A DNA stretch of 35,609 nucleotides from Smittium culicis (GCA_001970855.1 LSSN01001154.1:1-35609), one strand, 5' to 3'. Shown: positions 22,786-34,914, numbered from the stretch's first letter. Made by a program: numbers and translations. Notes: a model not told the origin generated them from the letters alone.

Positions 22786-25039
22786 CACTTTATAAATTAT
22801 TGGATTACAATCGATAAAGTTGAATAAGCTGTCATTATCCTAAAATAGCGTTTGTTTTTTTTTTTTTCAAATAAATTATCATTAGAAATAAATAAATACC
22901 ACGTCGATTCAGACATTAGTGTAATTAATTTTAGATTTCACATTCATATAAACTTAAACTGAAGCAATTTTCGCTATTTGTTCGGAATCTCTCATGCTAT
23001 CCAACTCGCTATCCAGAATCCACATAATTATTCAAAATCCCCGTCTCTAACCTCTAATCTTACTGGTGATACAGTGCTAAAGCTATCTATTTCAAAACTT
23101 GAACCAAAAACAAAATTAATTTTAAATAAAATCTCTTTACTTTAGTAAACCACATTTACTATTAAATCAATAATAACTTACCTCTGTCATATTATTTTAT
23201 TCTTATAGGATTGAAAAAAACCCATTACTAATCTAAAACAATACTATACATTTTAGGCTTTGTGAAAAAAAAAAACAATAAATAAGTCCCTAGATCAGTA
23301 CGTGCATTCACTATAATCATGTTTCACTCACATAAATTTTTCCATTTAAATTTTGCCTGCTAAAATCTACATAATCTTGCATCAAAAAACGGTAATATAT
23401 TTTTATTAACTATCAAACGAAAAATAATTTCTTTCTAATTAATTGCTGGTTCCGCCTAATAAAATAGGATCTATTGCAAAAAAATATATTGTGTATATTC
23501 TTTTAAAATATAAAAATTACATTTGCAGCTGGAAACACCGATTTTCTTTATGTAATTCTAGTAAAATATTATAATGGCTTGAAAATGGATAACTAATGAA
23601 ATCATATCTATTAGCTTTGTTTTATTTTTGTATGAGTATGAGTATTAGTTGCAGTCTTCCTTTCAATAAAATTTATTTATTCTTGAAATAAATTATAGAA
23701 CAAAAAATGGCTTTAAGTTTTTATATCCGTTTTACTCGTATCAAAAAATATACGAATTCCACCTCAACTTTTCCCTGTATCTCATTAAATGAGTATTTTG
23801 GATTAATTGTTGAAATTATGTAAGTTCTCTTAATTAAGTAACACTTTTTCTCTTAAAATATTATTATTAGTATTCTCAGTATTTTCTAATATTCAGAACA
23901 CATTCACTATCCCGATTTATATACTAATCTATTTTACTCAATATTCTGAAATCTAATTTAAAATTAAAATAAAAATGTTTTATCTTTAGTAAACCAAAAA
24001 AAATTTTTTAGTTAATTTTTTATAGCTTTAAAACCCCTTGAAAAAATTTACAAGTATAATGGATTACATTTTAAAATCGGATCTGTAAATAAAAAATCAT
24101 CAAGAAACGTTTTTTTTTAATGTTGTTTTGCTTGAATTCTATTTGTGATATAATGTACTTGTTCTTCAAAGTTCTATTTTATCATATTCTTTTTAGCAAA
24201 AAGTAAAAAAAATGTAATGATTTTTTGATTTCAGCTTTGATCCTATAAGAATTTCTAATATTTTTTTGGTTTCGAATTAGCTAATTTATTTTTATCGGAA
24301 TCTAAAATATGTAAATTTTTCAGAAATATATCATCGATAATATAAAATTGAAAGGCAGAAGTAAAACAAAATTAAACAGTTTCCGACAACTAGTAAAAAA
24401 ATAAACTATCTCCGATATACATAATATTTCCGTGTTTTATATCGGTAAAAATCTCACTAAAAGCACCAAGCTCCTCTTATACTAGCAAAATATTGTATTT
24501 TAATTGATCTATATCAGCTATGTTATTTAATTTAAATCCTTATAAAAATGATCACACTCATATCTAAACAAAGATCCGATGCTATTAAAAGATAAAATCA
24601 GCACATCTATGTATCAGTAGCACCATTAAATTAAACTCCTGAAAATTTTATTACATTAAACAATGCTGAGTCACTATGGGAATGTATAGTATGTAACAGG
24701 TATCATCACCTAATTAATTCATAAAGAAACACATTTAATAAGAGAATAAATACAATCATTATTTACTGCAATAATTTTTATTTTTAATATTTACACTTAA
24801 CAAATTTAACTTCACATTGGGTTTACTGTGTTATTTCCCAAATATCTTTTATAATTTATAACAATGTAGAAAATTTTTAGATTATAACGATTAATTTATT
24901 TGTGATATTTAGAGCCTCAAAAATTATTATATTGGATTATTATAAGCCTCAAGCTATGATAATTAATTTTAATAAAAATCGCTTAATGTTATTTCAGCTC
25001 AAAGTCCGAAATAATGTATTTCATGATAGCGTTCGATAT
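22786..25039. other. AT-rich DNA, nothing recognised
   Basis: About 2.2 kb of extremely AT-rich sequence. I saw no frame with family similarity, no tRNA B box with a matching A box, and no clear repeat beyond simple A/T tracts. Confidence 0.4.
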
Positions 25040-25420
25040 CAATACAGACCTCAGCTGCTTAGCAGCTCATTGTCGGAGAGTCAGGTCGATCATCCCTACA
25101 TTTAGGTAGAAGCATATTTTTTATTAGTTCTGATAGACACAGGCTCTGAATAGATGCTCAATGATAACGAATTCAATTTTGTTGGAACGAGCTTAATTCC
25201 ATGACTGCCTGTAACTTCAGTCATCCAGCGTACTTGAACCAATGCCTGGGTGGATCTTTCGGTTGTTATACTGATCGCATTTACCTTTAGGTACGCAGCC
25301 GGTATACAGGTAGAGAAATAAATTTATATTAGAATATTAGTTTTTTATGCCTTGCACCAACTTTACTATTTTTTATGTCTACTTTACTCCATAGTTTCTT
25401 TTAATGTTATTGTACCAATA
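25040..25420 (+). mobile_element. Retrotransposon pol relic with retropepsin motif, copy 1
   Basis: One frame reads VEAYFLLVLIDTGSE (LIDTGSE at about 25130-25150), the active-site signature of retroviral-type aspartic proteases. It is followed by stop-interrupted sequence including NEFNFVGTSLIP and TNAWVDLSVV. Four in-frame stops break it: TAG before VEA, TAG right after DTGSE, and two TGA further on. A near-identical copy lies 4591 bp downstream at 29631. No LTRs, reverse transcriptase or integrase are visible around it, so only a fragment is present. Confidence 0.65.
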
Positions 25421-26474
25421 AAATGCCGAGGTTTAAAAAAATTAAGTTCATGAAATAATTAGATAGTCATTATTGATAATATCTAAATTTTTATAATGTA
25501 TCTTTCACCTAATTTTTAACAGCGATTCTTTTTGGAGTTAAGGATTTATAGGTAAACGCTCTAAGATGTTTCTGAATACCTTGATTATTTTTAAAAGATT
25601 ATTTATAAAAAAAATTCATATTTAAAGCTAGAGGATATTTGAATATCCACAATTGAAAAAAAAAAAAAAACACAGAAATCTCATTCAAAAAAACAACCAC
25701 CTTTACGCTAAACGACAAAAAATATTTTCGCGAACAGGTTGGTATTTTAAAATCTTATTTTTTTTTATTATTGAGATAATTCAAGTTCAATATATTCGAT
25801 TTTAACCTTATAAGATATAGTTTTTCAAGTTTGAACATTTAAGGAGGAGGGTTTTATATCCACTCATAGAATCATTATAAAATTGAAAATAAAAAATTGA
25901 ATTGGCATTGTTTCCCAAGATAGTTGAGGATTACTTTCATATACCTTAGTTCATTGATACTTTTTAAAAGATCATGAAGTTTAATACTTTAATATGTTAC
26001 TTATCAACCTAAAATTAAATGCTTATAAAAAATATGATTTTTTTAGTATAATAAAATTAAAGCATATATAATTTTAAAAGGCCACTTTCAATCATTTTAT
26101 TCTGAGATTCAAGCCTGATAACTTTATGAATTCGGATTTTAAGTATCTTTTGAGGTTTAGAATTTTAGAAGTTTTTATAATAAAAAATATGCTTTTATTT
26201 TTTATAAAAAATGCAATTCTTGACGTTTATCGACTTGTAAAAAAACTTTTACTTGACATATTATCCAGAAATATTTTAAAATAGAGAAAATATAAAACAA
26301 ATTATTGATAAATATTATAAAAGATTAAATCTTACTATAAACTAACAAAAAATATGAGGTAAAATAAGTCGGGTAATTTAGAACGTGAAAAAATTTATAG
26401 ATTAAAAAAAATGTCGAAAAAACGGCTGTTTCTAAAACTAAAATTTTTTGCCTTTCTAGAATTAATTTTTAGTT
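25421..26474. other. AT-rich DNA, nothing recognised
   Basis: No coding pattern or RNA gene was recognised. The stretch contains long A runs and the usual AT-rich background. Confidence 0.4.
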
Positions 26475-26745
26475 AAGTGGAAGATTCTATATGAATAAAA
26501 TGCTATGAAATAGCTAATTTTATTGGCTTGAATATTCATTGATTGTAAATATTATTGACGAAATTCAAAAGGCGTTTCGATATTTCTTTACTTTCATTTC
26601 ATCTAAAAAGTATTATTTGCTTAAAATATTACTATACATTTTATTAAATAATAATTTAATGAAAAAAATTTTCACGCTGTAACTCTTTATGCATAAAAAT
26701 TCTCTCTTGGTAAATAATCCCGCAAATATTAGATATAAAGAAATA
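26475..26745 (+). repeat. Dispersed repeat, second-half copy a
   Basis: Shares ordered blocks with 22505-22785 and 27015-27290: GTGGAAGATTCTATATGAA, ATTGACGAAATTCAAAAGGC followed by GTTTC, GTATTATTTGCT, CGCTGTAACTCTTTATGCAT, and TTCTCTCTTGGTAAATAATC. It is heavily diverged. Confidence 0.55.
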
Positions 26746-27014
26746 ATTATATGATCAATGGCGTCAACATAAACTTATCTTCGAATGTACCCCTATCCAA
26801 TAATCATATTAAAATATCGAATACGTGAATTAATATTTAAATTTGAGTTTATATTTATGTGTGTTTAAAAATCAACTATTACTACCTAGAGACGTACAAA
26901 TATAGAGAGCTGCAATATTTAGGGTTTATCAAAACCACAAGAATTACCCTCCAAGCCTCAAGGTTACTTTTTTATTTAAATTCCAATTCGAAAAAGAAAA
27001 AAAGTAAGAAAAGA

Positions 27015-27290
27015 GCATATGAAGGATTAAAAACGAAGAGAACACTTTTTTGAAGTTTAATGTTATTTGCTTGGGTAAACGAAAATTGCAAACACTGTTG
27101 ACAGAATTGAAAATTCATTTCCATTATTCATTTAATTCTGAATGCATTATTTGCTAAAAAAAAAAAACACTAGACTTTATTTACTGGTTAAAGATTAAAA
27201 ATGAAATTTCATGCGCTGTAACCCTTTATATATAAAATTTCTCTCTTCGTAAAGAATCTCTCATATAGCAAGTAATCGTAAAAATAACAA
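27015..27290 (+). repeat. Dispersed repeat, second-half copy b
   Basis: Ordered blocks: CATATGAAGGATTAAAAACG, AAGAGAACACTTTTTT, GTTGACAGAATTG, GCATTATTTGCT, GCGCTGTAACCCTTTATATA and TTTCTCTCTTCGTAAAGAAT. The 3' half matches the copy at 26475 best. Confidence 0.55.
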
Positions 27291-27867
27291 GATTTATAAA
27301 CCGCTTAAATTTATTATTAGGTGCTTTCTATGCGCAATTTTTACAAAAATGTGACTTATTTTAAAAAATACTATCATAAAAATAATCTTATTCTTTGCTT
27401 CTCATTATGTAAAGCTATAGTCATTGGTTTTAATACATGAAACTTATAAAATTAAAATTTCAAGTAAATTGTGCCTATACATATAAATAAATGGCCATAA
27501 TATAAATATTGAATGATAGGAAGTAAATCTTGACATATTTTAATTTATTCAACTAGGAGGGTGAAAATTATATCCCTATACACAAGAACTTGATAAAAAA
27601 TTTTAATTTCTAAATTGATCTTGTAAAATGTATTTTACATATAACTGTAGATAAATGAATATATTTTAATATAACATTTGAAAAAATATAAATACCCAAG
27701 CATTTGGTGAAATCTAAGAAAAAATAATAAAATATACACCGCTTAAAAAAATAAATGTTGAATAGTAAAATATTTTCATCCACGGAAATAAATACTTTTA
27801 GTTTTGTTATATTTTACGTTACACAGTTCCAACTTTTCAGATTATCTATATATTTAGAAGTCTTATT

Positions 27868-28794
27868 ATGATGCTAAAAATCCTATCAATCCGATTTCTT
27901 TTATTAGATATTGGCGTTATTGCGGGTAAGCCGTCGCTAATAGTTTTCGGAGACAGTCTATCGAGCGTCAGGAATAACTACCCTGATAACAAAGAGGTTT
28001 TTGATGAGAGTGAGCGACAAACGGTCCGGTTTGGAATTAATATTCTGGTTATTATACAAAACACACTGTTTATAACTATGCTGACGTCCAAGTAACGACT
28101 TACAATGATTATATTTTTGAAAAAACAGGCCATTAATAGGTAGAAAAAGATCTTAATAGTCAATTTGAGCACTTCATTAAAGATTTTGGCAGAAAATTTC
28201 AAAAGAGTCAAATTAAAGACGATTCCATTTCAATAAGCATTGGTCCTAACGATTTTTTTTATTTAACTGATTATTTAGGCTATTCCTCTATTAAACTTTC
28301 TGAATAAAGATTCAGAATAGAAAGGCTAATAATTGGTAATATAAAAAAATTACAAAAACTTGGATATAGAAATTTTATTATAATAGATTTTCTTGTTCTC
28401 AGTACAGTCCTTATATTTAAAGACGACGGAAAACTCAAGAAATTTTTCTCAGATAATTTTTCTGATTTATACAACGCAAAACTTGCAAAAAGTCTTGAAG
28501 AATTTAGACCAAAAAGAAATAAAATTCTTAGTCGTAAAAACAAGCCTAATATCAATGTACGCTTGATTAAAATACATGAGGTACAGAAATTATTAATGGA
28601 AAATAAATTAGAGATCTTGCGAAAAATATGAATTAATACTGTCATCTAGTTGTTTGCTTAGCGGAAAGTTAGTAAAAAATACCAGCCAATGTGGCTTTTC
28701 AAGAAGATTTTTCTATTATGATGATGTCCACCCATCAACCACGGTACATGCAATATTTGGTACAATTGTTTCTGAGTCGATATTAAATTCTTAA
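27868..28794 (+). pseudogene. Broken GDSL (SGNH) lipase/esterase gene
   Basis: The first frame starts MMLKILSIRFLLLDIGVIAG, a signal-peptide-like leader, then KPSLIVFGDSLSS (27942-27960), the GDSL block with the nucleophile Ser. After a frameshift near 28030 the second frame gives HTVYNYADVQVTTYNDYIFE, SISIGPNDFFYL (block III Gly-x-Asn-Asp, 28242-28253) and QKLGYRNFIIIDF. It has several in-frame stops, including a TAA-TAG pair near 28133 and a TAA near 28305. A second frameshift near 28630 leads to FYYDDVHPSTTVHAIFGTIV (block V Asp-x-His, 28723-28731) and a stop at 28794. All catalytic-block residues survive although the frame does not, so inactivation is fairly recent. Introns cannot explain the stops: no suitable donor and acceptor pairs surround them. 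It would have been a secreted hydrolase. Confidence 0.82.
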
Positions 28795-28992
28795 TTAGAG
28801 TTTACCAAAAAATTTATAAACAGTATTATTGAAAAAAATAATTTGAAAAATCTTTATATAAAAGCTGGAAAAGATTATATACTTGACCCAAAAACATCAA
28901 AAGCGCGCTAGCTACTAGTCATGGTGTGGAGTATATTTCCAGAAATATCGATCATATCATGGAGGATAAGAAATCGAAATCTATTAAATAAA
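28795..28992 (+). pseudogene. Possible C-terminal extension of the GDSL relic
   Basis: Past the stop at 28794 one frame continues with EFTKKFINSIIEKNNLKNLY and IKAGKDYILDPKTSKAR, then after a frame change ATSHGVEYISRNIDHIMEDK before a stop. The composition is protein-like and colinear with the lipase relic. I do not recognise the segment. It could be an extension of that protein or a separate decayed piece. Confidence 0.3.
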
Positions 28993-29630
28993 TTTATACT
29001 AAAGTACAATTTTTGACAATAATTATAATAATAATTTACTTTATCTTTATATTTTTAATTTCAATTAAGTCAAATTTTTGTAAATATAAAATAAAAATAA
29101 CTAATAAGTGTAAAATTAATAATCGTTTTAAATTATCTATTCAATAATTATTAATATTTAGTCAAGTTCACTACTTCTTATCTTTAATTTTTTTTATAAA
29201 ACTCTATAAAGAATATCTTTAAATTATAAAGGAAATAAAAAACTTACTATGGAGATAATATATTAAAATTAGCATATCTTTAGAATTATTGCATCAAAAA
29301 TTTTAATTTTTCATTATATCAGATAGCCATTTGGATGTTGATGAGTTAAAGAATACAATATTAATATTATTATAATTTATTATTATTAAAATTGAATGTG
29401 TGAGGATCTTCCTCCTAAGAGTGAAATACCTTACCGTGGTTTAGGGGCTTAAGTAGTGTGCTTTATTAAGTACACTATACTAAAATTTCATATAGCTTTG
29501 CATTATATTTAGTCGAGAATAGTAAGGTAATGATATGATATTCCAGAAGAGGAGTATCAAGAAACTGGAAGAACTTATTTCTTCAGAACATTCTGATACA
29601 ACCTCTGTGTAAAAGTAAAGAAATCAACAG
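28993..29630. other. AT-rich DNA, nothing recognised
   Basis: This is the spacer between the lipase relic and the second protease relic. A slightly GC-richer patch at 29400-29470 (GGATCTTCCTCCTAAGAGTG) has no assigned role. Confidence 0.4.
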
Positions 29631-30010
29631 CAATACGGATCTCAGCCGCTTAGCAGCTCATTGTAAGAGATTCAGGTCGATCATCCCCACATTTAGGTAG
29701 AAGCATATTTTTTATTAGTTCTGATAGACACAGGCTCTGAATAGATGCTCAATGATAACGAATTCAATTTTGTTGGAACGAGCTTAATTCCATGACTACC
29801 TGTAACTTCAGTCATCCAGCGTACTTGAACCAATGCCTGGGTGGATCTTTCGGTTGTTATACTGATCGCATTTACCTTTAGGTACGCAGCTGGTATACAG
29901 GCAGAGAAATAAATTTATATTAGAATATTAGTTTTTTATACCTTGTACCAACTTTACTATTTTTTAGTTTATTTTACCGCGTATTTTCTATCATTTTTAT
30001 CGTATCAACT
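29631..30010 (+). mobile_element. Retrotransposon pol relic with retropepsin motif, copy 2
   Basis: This copy is near-identical to 25040-25420 over at least 340 bp. It carries the same VLIDTGSE box (about 29721-29741) and the same four in-frame stops. I count about a dozen differences in the first 335 bp, mostly transitions (C/T or G/A), with two transversions near the start. Similarity fades after about 29975 but can be followed to about 30010. The stops must predate the duplication. Confidence 0.65.
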
Positions 30011-30049
30011 TAATTCTGAGATCTAAAAATAAATTCGCGAGCGTGCATA

Positions 30050-30622
30050 TCACAAATGGCCTACATAAAAAACATGGATCGCCGACCTCATCAAAGCACC
30101 GATGAAGGCACGGATGGCCACCTAGGTGACCGGGAGCGCCTGATGAATCAAAAAATTCTGCTCTCAAAATTCAAGCAGTCAGACTATAATCACAATAGTC
30201 GACCGGAAACGACGAAATAACTGGTCTGTCATCCTTCAGAGGACGGTGGACCGGAAAATCAGCAAAAAATGCAGCTGTTTTGACCTTCAAGCAATGTATC
30301 CAGACTTGAATCTGGGCCTTCAGGACATGGGGGAAATTCGAATGGGCACGTTCCGGACCGCCCAGTGCCTGTAGAACATGAAAATCGTCGACTAAAAATT
30401 CAAAAAAATTTGCCCCTGCTGCAAAATGTGTGTGCCTGAGACGGTCGACCACATACTTCTGAGCTGCAACCGGTGGCGAAATCACCGATCATCGCCGATC
30501 TTCCGTTTCAAACCAATGTCGATCCGTTCTGAAGAAAAATTTTTACTTTTTAATTTCAACGAAGCCCTTTTGAGGCTGGTTAACAAACTACTTGAGGGGG
30601 GGGGAGGCGTAAAAAATCTTTG
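30050..30622 (+). mobile_element. 3' end of a decayed non-LTR retrotransposon (LINE) ORF with zinc knuckle
   Basis: One frame runs through the block with about five stops. It contains WIADLIKAPMKARMAT, NNWSVILQRTVDRKISKKCS, then MYPDLNLGLQDMGEIRMGTF and RTAQCL, and then KICPCCKMCVPETVDHILLS followed by CNRW (about 30405-30475). CPxC...ETxxHxLxxC is the zinc-binding motif typical of the C-terminus of LINE reverse transcriptase ORFs (zf-RVT type). The frame then stays open to a TGA at 30622. Base composition is much richer in G+C than its surroundings, as expected for a younger or foreign insert. Upstream reverse-transcriptase domains are missing, so the copy is 5'-truncated. Confidence 0.75.
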
Positions 30623-30641
30623 AGCCAGCTTCAGTCTGGCT
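30623..30641 (+). other. Small hairpin after the LINE stop codon
   Basis: AGCCAG and CTGGCT form a 6-bp stem directly after the LINE frame ends. It may be part of the element's 3' untranslated region. Confidence 0.35.
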
Positions 30642-30689
30642 TAGCCAATCATAATTTTGAGCTAGAAACAACCAAATTTTTGAACGGCA

Positions 30690-30890
30690 TCCGCGTTCCC
30701 AGAACACTTATACTGCAAATTATAAGTGATTCACAAGCCTCATTGAACCACACCCCAGAAGGTATGAAACTGATAGAGCAGCGGAGGGGAGTCAGTTGAA
30801 AAATTATTTTGTTAACATTTTTTTAACTTTTTAATAGTTTTTAGTATACTTTTAAATGATTTTTAATAAACTCAAAAAAATAAATTTAAA
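30690..30890 (+). repeat. Structured repeat, copy 2 (3' UTR of the LINE relic)
   Basis: Contains ATTATAAGTGATTCACAAGC, CATTGAACC, CCAGAAGGTATGAAACTGAT and AGAGCAGCGGAGGGGAGTCA. These are followed by an A/T-rich tail with AACTTTTTAATAGTTTTTAG and TATACTTTTAAATG. The same blocks occur in the copies at 10960 (minus) and 32930 (plus). The position just past the LINE stop suggests this is the LINE's 3' untranslated region. Confidence 0.6.
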
Positions 30891-32929
30891 ATTAAACTTA
30901 TTTCATAATAAATCTTACTATAGGATTTGGTATCTTTACAAAAAAAAATTTTTTATCTTGAATATCAGTAAATATAACTTTTTATCAGTTTATTGAATAT
31001 AGGTTTCATAGTACTTATTCATAAGTATCTTGCATAATTGACTGTTTTTACTCTTTTTCTAACAGTTAATTTTTTTTATAATATAAGTAATATAACTCCA
31101 ATGGGATTTCTATTATTCTAAAATGGTTACTGCTGATATATAAAGACTCAAAAAAAAATTACAACTTTAACTTATTTATTAACAACAGTATAAAATAAAT
31201 TTTATGCGTAAGATATGGCTATATCTAAGTATAGCTTTAATACATTAAGTAAAATAGAACATTTTATTTTTAGCACAAATAAATTAACTATCTCAAAGCT
31301 AAAAAATAATTTAAAATGTTTCATATAGTATAAGTATATTAACCCTTTCTAGGGCCAGCGCTCTTAAAAATTTTTATAAATCACAACTAGATATTCGCAA
31401 TAAAAATGATTTTTTATTGGATGTATTAAAGTTAATAGTCAATAAATTATTATCTCTATATTAATTTATTAATTTTCAATTTTTCATTTTGTTGGATATT
31501 TTTAGTAGTTCAAAAATTTGTTGCACTTGATTTATCGAAAAAAAATTAAAAGAAGAGAACGATTAGTCAATAAAAACGTAAAATATATCAATCAACACGA
31601 AAAAATCACTACTACAGATGCACGTATTTATATAGACTCTAGCTTTTTATAAATTGAAGTTATTTACACTGAGGGGGAAAAAAATGAATTGAGCGTCAGT
31701 CAATGTTTAAATTATATTTGTGCACAATTCCTAAATTAATTTCTATTTTTGAACTCGAAAATTTCCAAAAAAAAAAAAAAAAAATGATATAACCACCTGT
31801 TTACAGAAATTTCATAATATAATTAAATTTATTTCCCGATAATCTAATATTACAGAATAAAATTTGGTACCGAACTTTAATTCCTTCAATAAAAATTCCA
31901 GTCAAGATATAATTTATTTTCAATATTTTTCATTAAATAAGTGTTGAACAAAGTCTAGTTGAATAATTGAAATTTTTAGATTTTATCTTATTATATAAAG
32001 ATATGAATATTTTATAGGTAATTGTGTATTTTTAGAAAAAAATTTTATCATATTTTCAGAATGATCAAGAAAAAAAAAATTCCTGAAAAAATAGTATAAT
32101 AGCCTGTATTAAATTTCAAATAGAAGTAATGCTAATAAAGCTTTTGTATTTAGAGAAAAGCTAACTAAAAAACAGATACATAATCTTCATCTTATAAAGA
32201 AGGGAAAATTAAATTTTTTACAGGATAATTGTTTCGGATATGATTTTTATAATTTTTTATTTTTATTCCTTTTATATTAAATAAAACAAGCTAAAAATAT
32301 AATTTTTAGAAAAATTTTTTTTCTTTAGCATAAAAAATCTTAATAAATTTGGTATATACTATCCAAATTTTTTTATTAAAAAAAACTAGTAAATCTGGAT
32401 TACATAAAAATAAAATTTTGGTTATGATTCTTTAAATTAGTTTGATAAATTTTTTTCTTTTATTGAATATGATTAGTATAAAATTAAAAAAAAAGATATA
32501 ACTCTTTTAATGTAAGATTTTACCCTTATTCAAATATATTAAGCTCTTCAACACTCACACTGAAAATCAGTTTACAAGCTGATTTAATTTAAATAAAAGC
32601 CTTCAATGTTTTTTTTTTTTCAAGTTTATATTAAAATTTTATAGATTTATTTAAACTCACTTTAAATTGATTTTATATGGTCTATATAATAGCTCATACT
32701 AAATTAATAAAACCAATTTTTAGCAATTTAATTTGTTTTATTTCGCTACTTTTTAACGTAATATCAATCAAAAAACCAATAAATAAATTTCTAGATAAGC
32801 TGAACTGATTTAACTAAATGTGGTTTTTCTTATAATCGCAAATCTAACACTCTGTAATTACTTTAATTTTATTTAATATAGCAGAAATCGAGATTATAAA
32901 TAAATTAATCAAATACGAATAAATTTAAT
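30891..32929. other. AT-rich DNA, nothing recognised
   Basis: About 2 kb of extremely AT-rich sequence with long A and T tracts (for example 17 A near 31768-31784). No gene, RNA or repeat was identified. Confidence 0.4.
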
Positions 32930-33133
32930 ACCCGTGTTCAAATTCCGGTCCGAGAGCTTGTATCCTTGAACCAATTGCCAGTGGCTATGGAGCTGCTAGA
33001 GCAGCTGAGAAGGGTCAGTCAAAAATTAATTTTTTTAATATTTTTTTAACTTTTTAAATATTTTTTTAAAGTTTTTGTATACTTTTGAATTATGTTTAAT
33101 ATACTCTCTGTGAAAAAAAAAAAAAAAAAAAAG
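32930..33133 (+). repeat. Structured repeat, copy 3, ending in poly(A)
   Basis: Blocks in order: TTGAACCAATTGCCAGTGGC, TATGGAGCTGCTAGAGCAGC, TGAGAAGGGTCAGTC, AACTTTTTAAATATTTTTTT, GTATACTTTTGAATTATG, ending in an A run of about 20 at 33114-33133. The poly(A) end and plus orientation are those of a retroposed copy (truncated LINE or SINE). GTTCAAATTCCGG near 32938 resembles a Pol III B box, but no A box was found upstream. Confidence 0.55.
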
Positions 33134-34914
33134 CGAATAAATTTTATAGCTATATCAAGAACTCAATAAGTCTTTTCTTTCAAATGCTTCAAATATCATT
33201 AAAATAAGCTTGTGATTAATGCTCGTAAAAAATGTTATTGCGTTCAGTGAAGATAATTAAGACATGCTGAACTTTTCCTATCAAAATTTCACTACTAGTA
33301 AAATTTTTTATACTTTTAAATCCTATTAGCAAGTTTAATCAATCAAGCTATCATAAAAATACAATATCTTTACCTAATAAAAATTTCAAATTCGAGTTAT
33401 TGCTAAAAAAAGTCCTACTCGTACTTAATTTGACCATGTTTATTATTTATTAATATAAAACTATAATTATTGTTTTTCTTGTTTAGTGAAAATAAATATT
33501 TGAATTTGGGTAAAAAATCTCTATAATTTCTTAATCAAGTGAAGTTAGAATCACTATGTCAGCTCATAATGAATGTTATCTTTATTATTGAACATTAATA
33601 ACCATTTTTTAGTAAAAAATTTTTTTTTGATATATTTTCACAATTCAGAAAAGAATTGTCTCAAAATCAAATATTTTGATTCTAATATAGTAAAATATAT
33701 TACTTTAAAACCAGTTTAATATTGGTTTAGATATATATAGTTTATTCCGTTTTTATTTCCAGTAAATTTTATAAAATATCACTAGTTTGATTATCTATCT
33801 AAATTTATCAATGATTATGCTTATTATTATACATTTAAAATACACAAAATTGACGAATATTAAGCAAAAAAAAAAACTGAACTTTTTGGAAAATAAAAAC
33901 AAATTCTATCATCTCAATTTTTTTTGATTTATAATGATTTTAATGATAAAATAAAAATATTATTTTTAAGTAAAATTTTAGAAAAAAATCAGGTTTAAAT
34001 TTTACATTTACTTTGGCGATTATCTTAAATATCGCGGTGTAAGAATCCTGCATATACAATGTATTAGTTATTACCATTTAATGAGCTCCATAGCTTCGAA
34101 AATATCAACTATAACGTGTAATCACGGATATAGCTGAGAAATAGAAATATATACCGACAACTTCACTTCCTTAAGAAAATTTTGATAAAAAAAAATCATA
34201 AAATTCCCAAAAAAAACACAAGAAAAGAACTAGTCCTATGCCCAGTACGTGAAAATACATTCATATTTGCCTTTTGAAACTATGATGATACAAAAAAATT
34301 ATCTCAATAAATATTGTTTTTTTAAAATAGGATTTAAGTTATAATAAATTCTATAATAGCTTTCTAATTTTAGGATTTATTATTAATATATCTTATTGCT
34401 TTTTAATATTATATCACCCCAATCCATAAACTAATTTATCAAAAATTAGAATAATTGGCGAAATCGCTGATGCTATTTCTGAAGAATATTCATAAAATTA
34501 TATTTCAAAAATAACTTATTACATTATATCACCAATTTTAAATTATATAAATTCATATTATATAGTTCAAATTATTTATATTATCTCAATTTAAATCTGA
34601 GTGGATTTTTTTTAATTCTCTTATGAATACTAATTATTTTGTATTCAATTAGAGAATTTAATAAAATCAAAGCTATAAAAAACTTTAATTATAAAAAAAC
34701 ACCAATAAAATTATGTACATATTGAGAAAATTTGGATTTTTTAAACCAATATAAGATAGCTAAAATTTAATAGTTTAATTTTTTTATAAAAACAGTTTTA
34801 AATAAATATTAAGTTTATTAATAATCATATGGATATAAAAATAGACAGAAAATTATTATATTTTAATATTTTGATATTTTTTTGAGCATTAATTAATATA
34901 TTTTATATATGTTG
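33134..34914. other. AT-rich DNA, nothing recognised
   Basis: About 1.8 kb of AT-rich background without a coding pattern, RNA gene or clear repeat. Confidence 0.4.

Noticed and set aside
28280..28645. 121-codon open frame on the minus strand
   Set aside because: It is the antisense shadow of the GDSL lipase relic, whose plus-strand blocks are clearly recognisable.
32930..32960. tRNA gene suggested by a B-box-like GTTCAAATTCC
   Set aside because: No A box, no cloverleaf and no acceptor stem could be found; it is better explained as part of a repeat.
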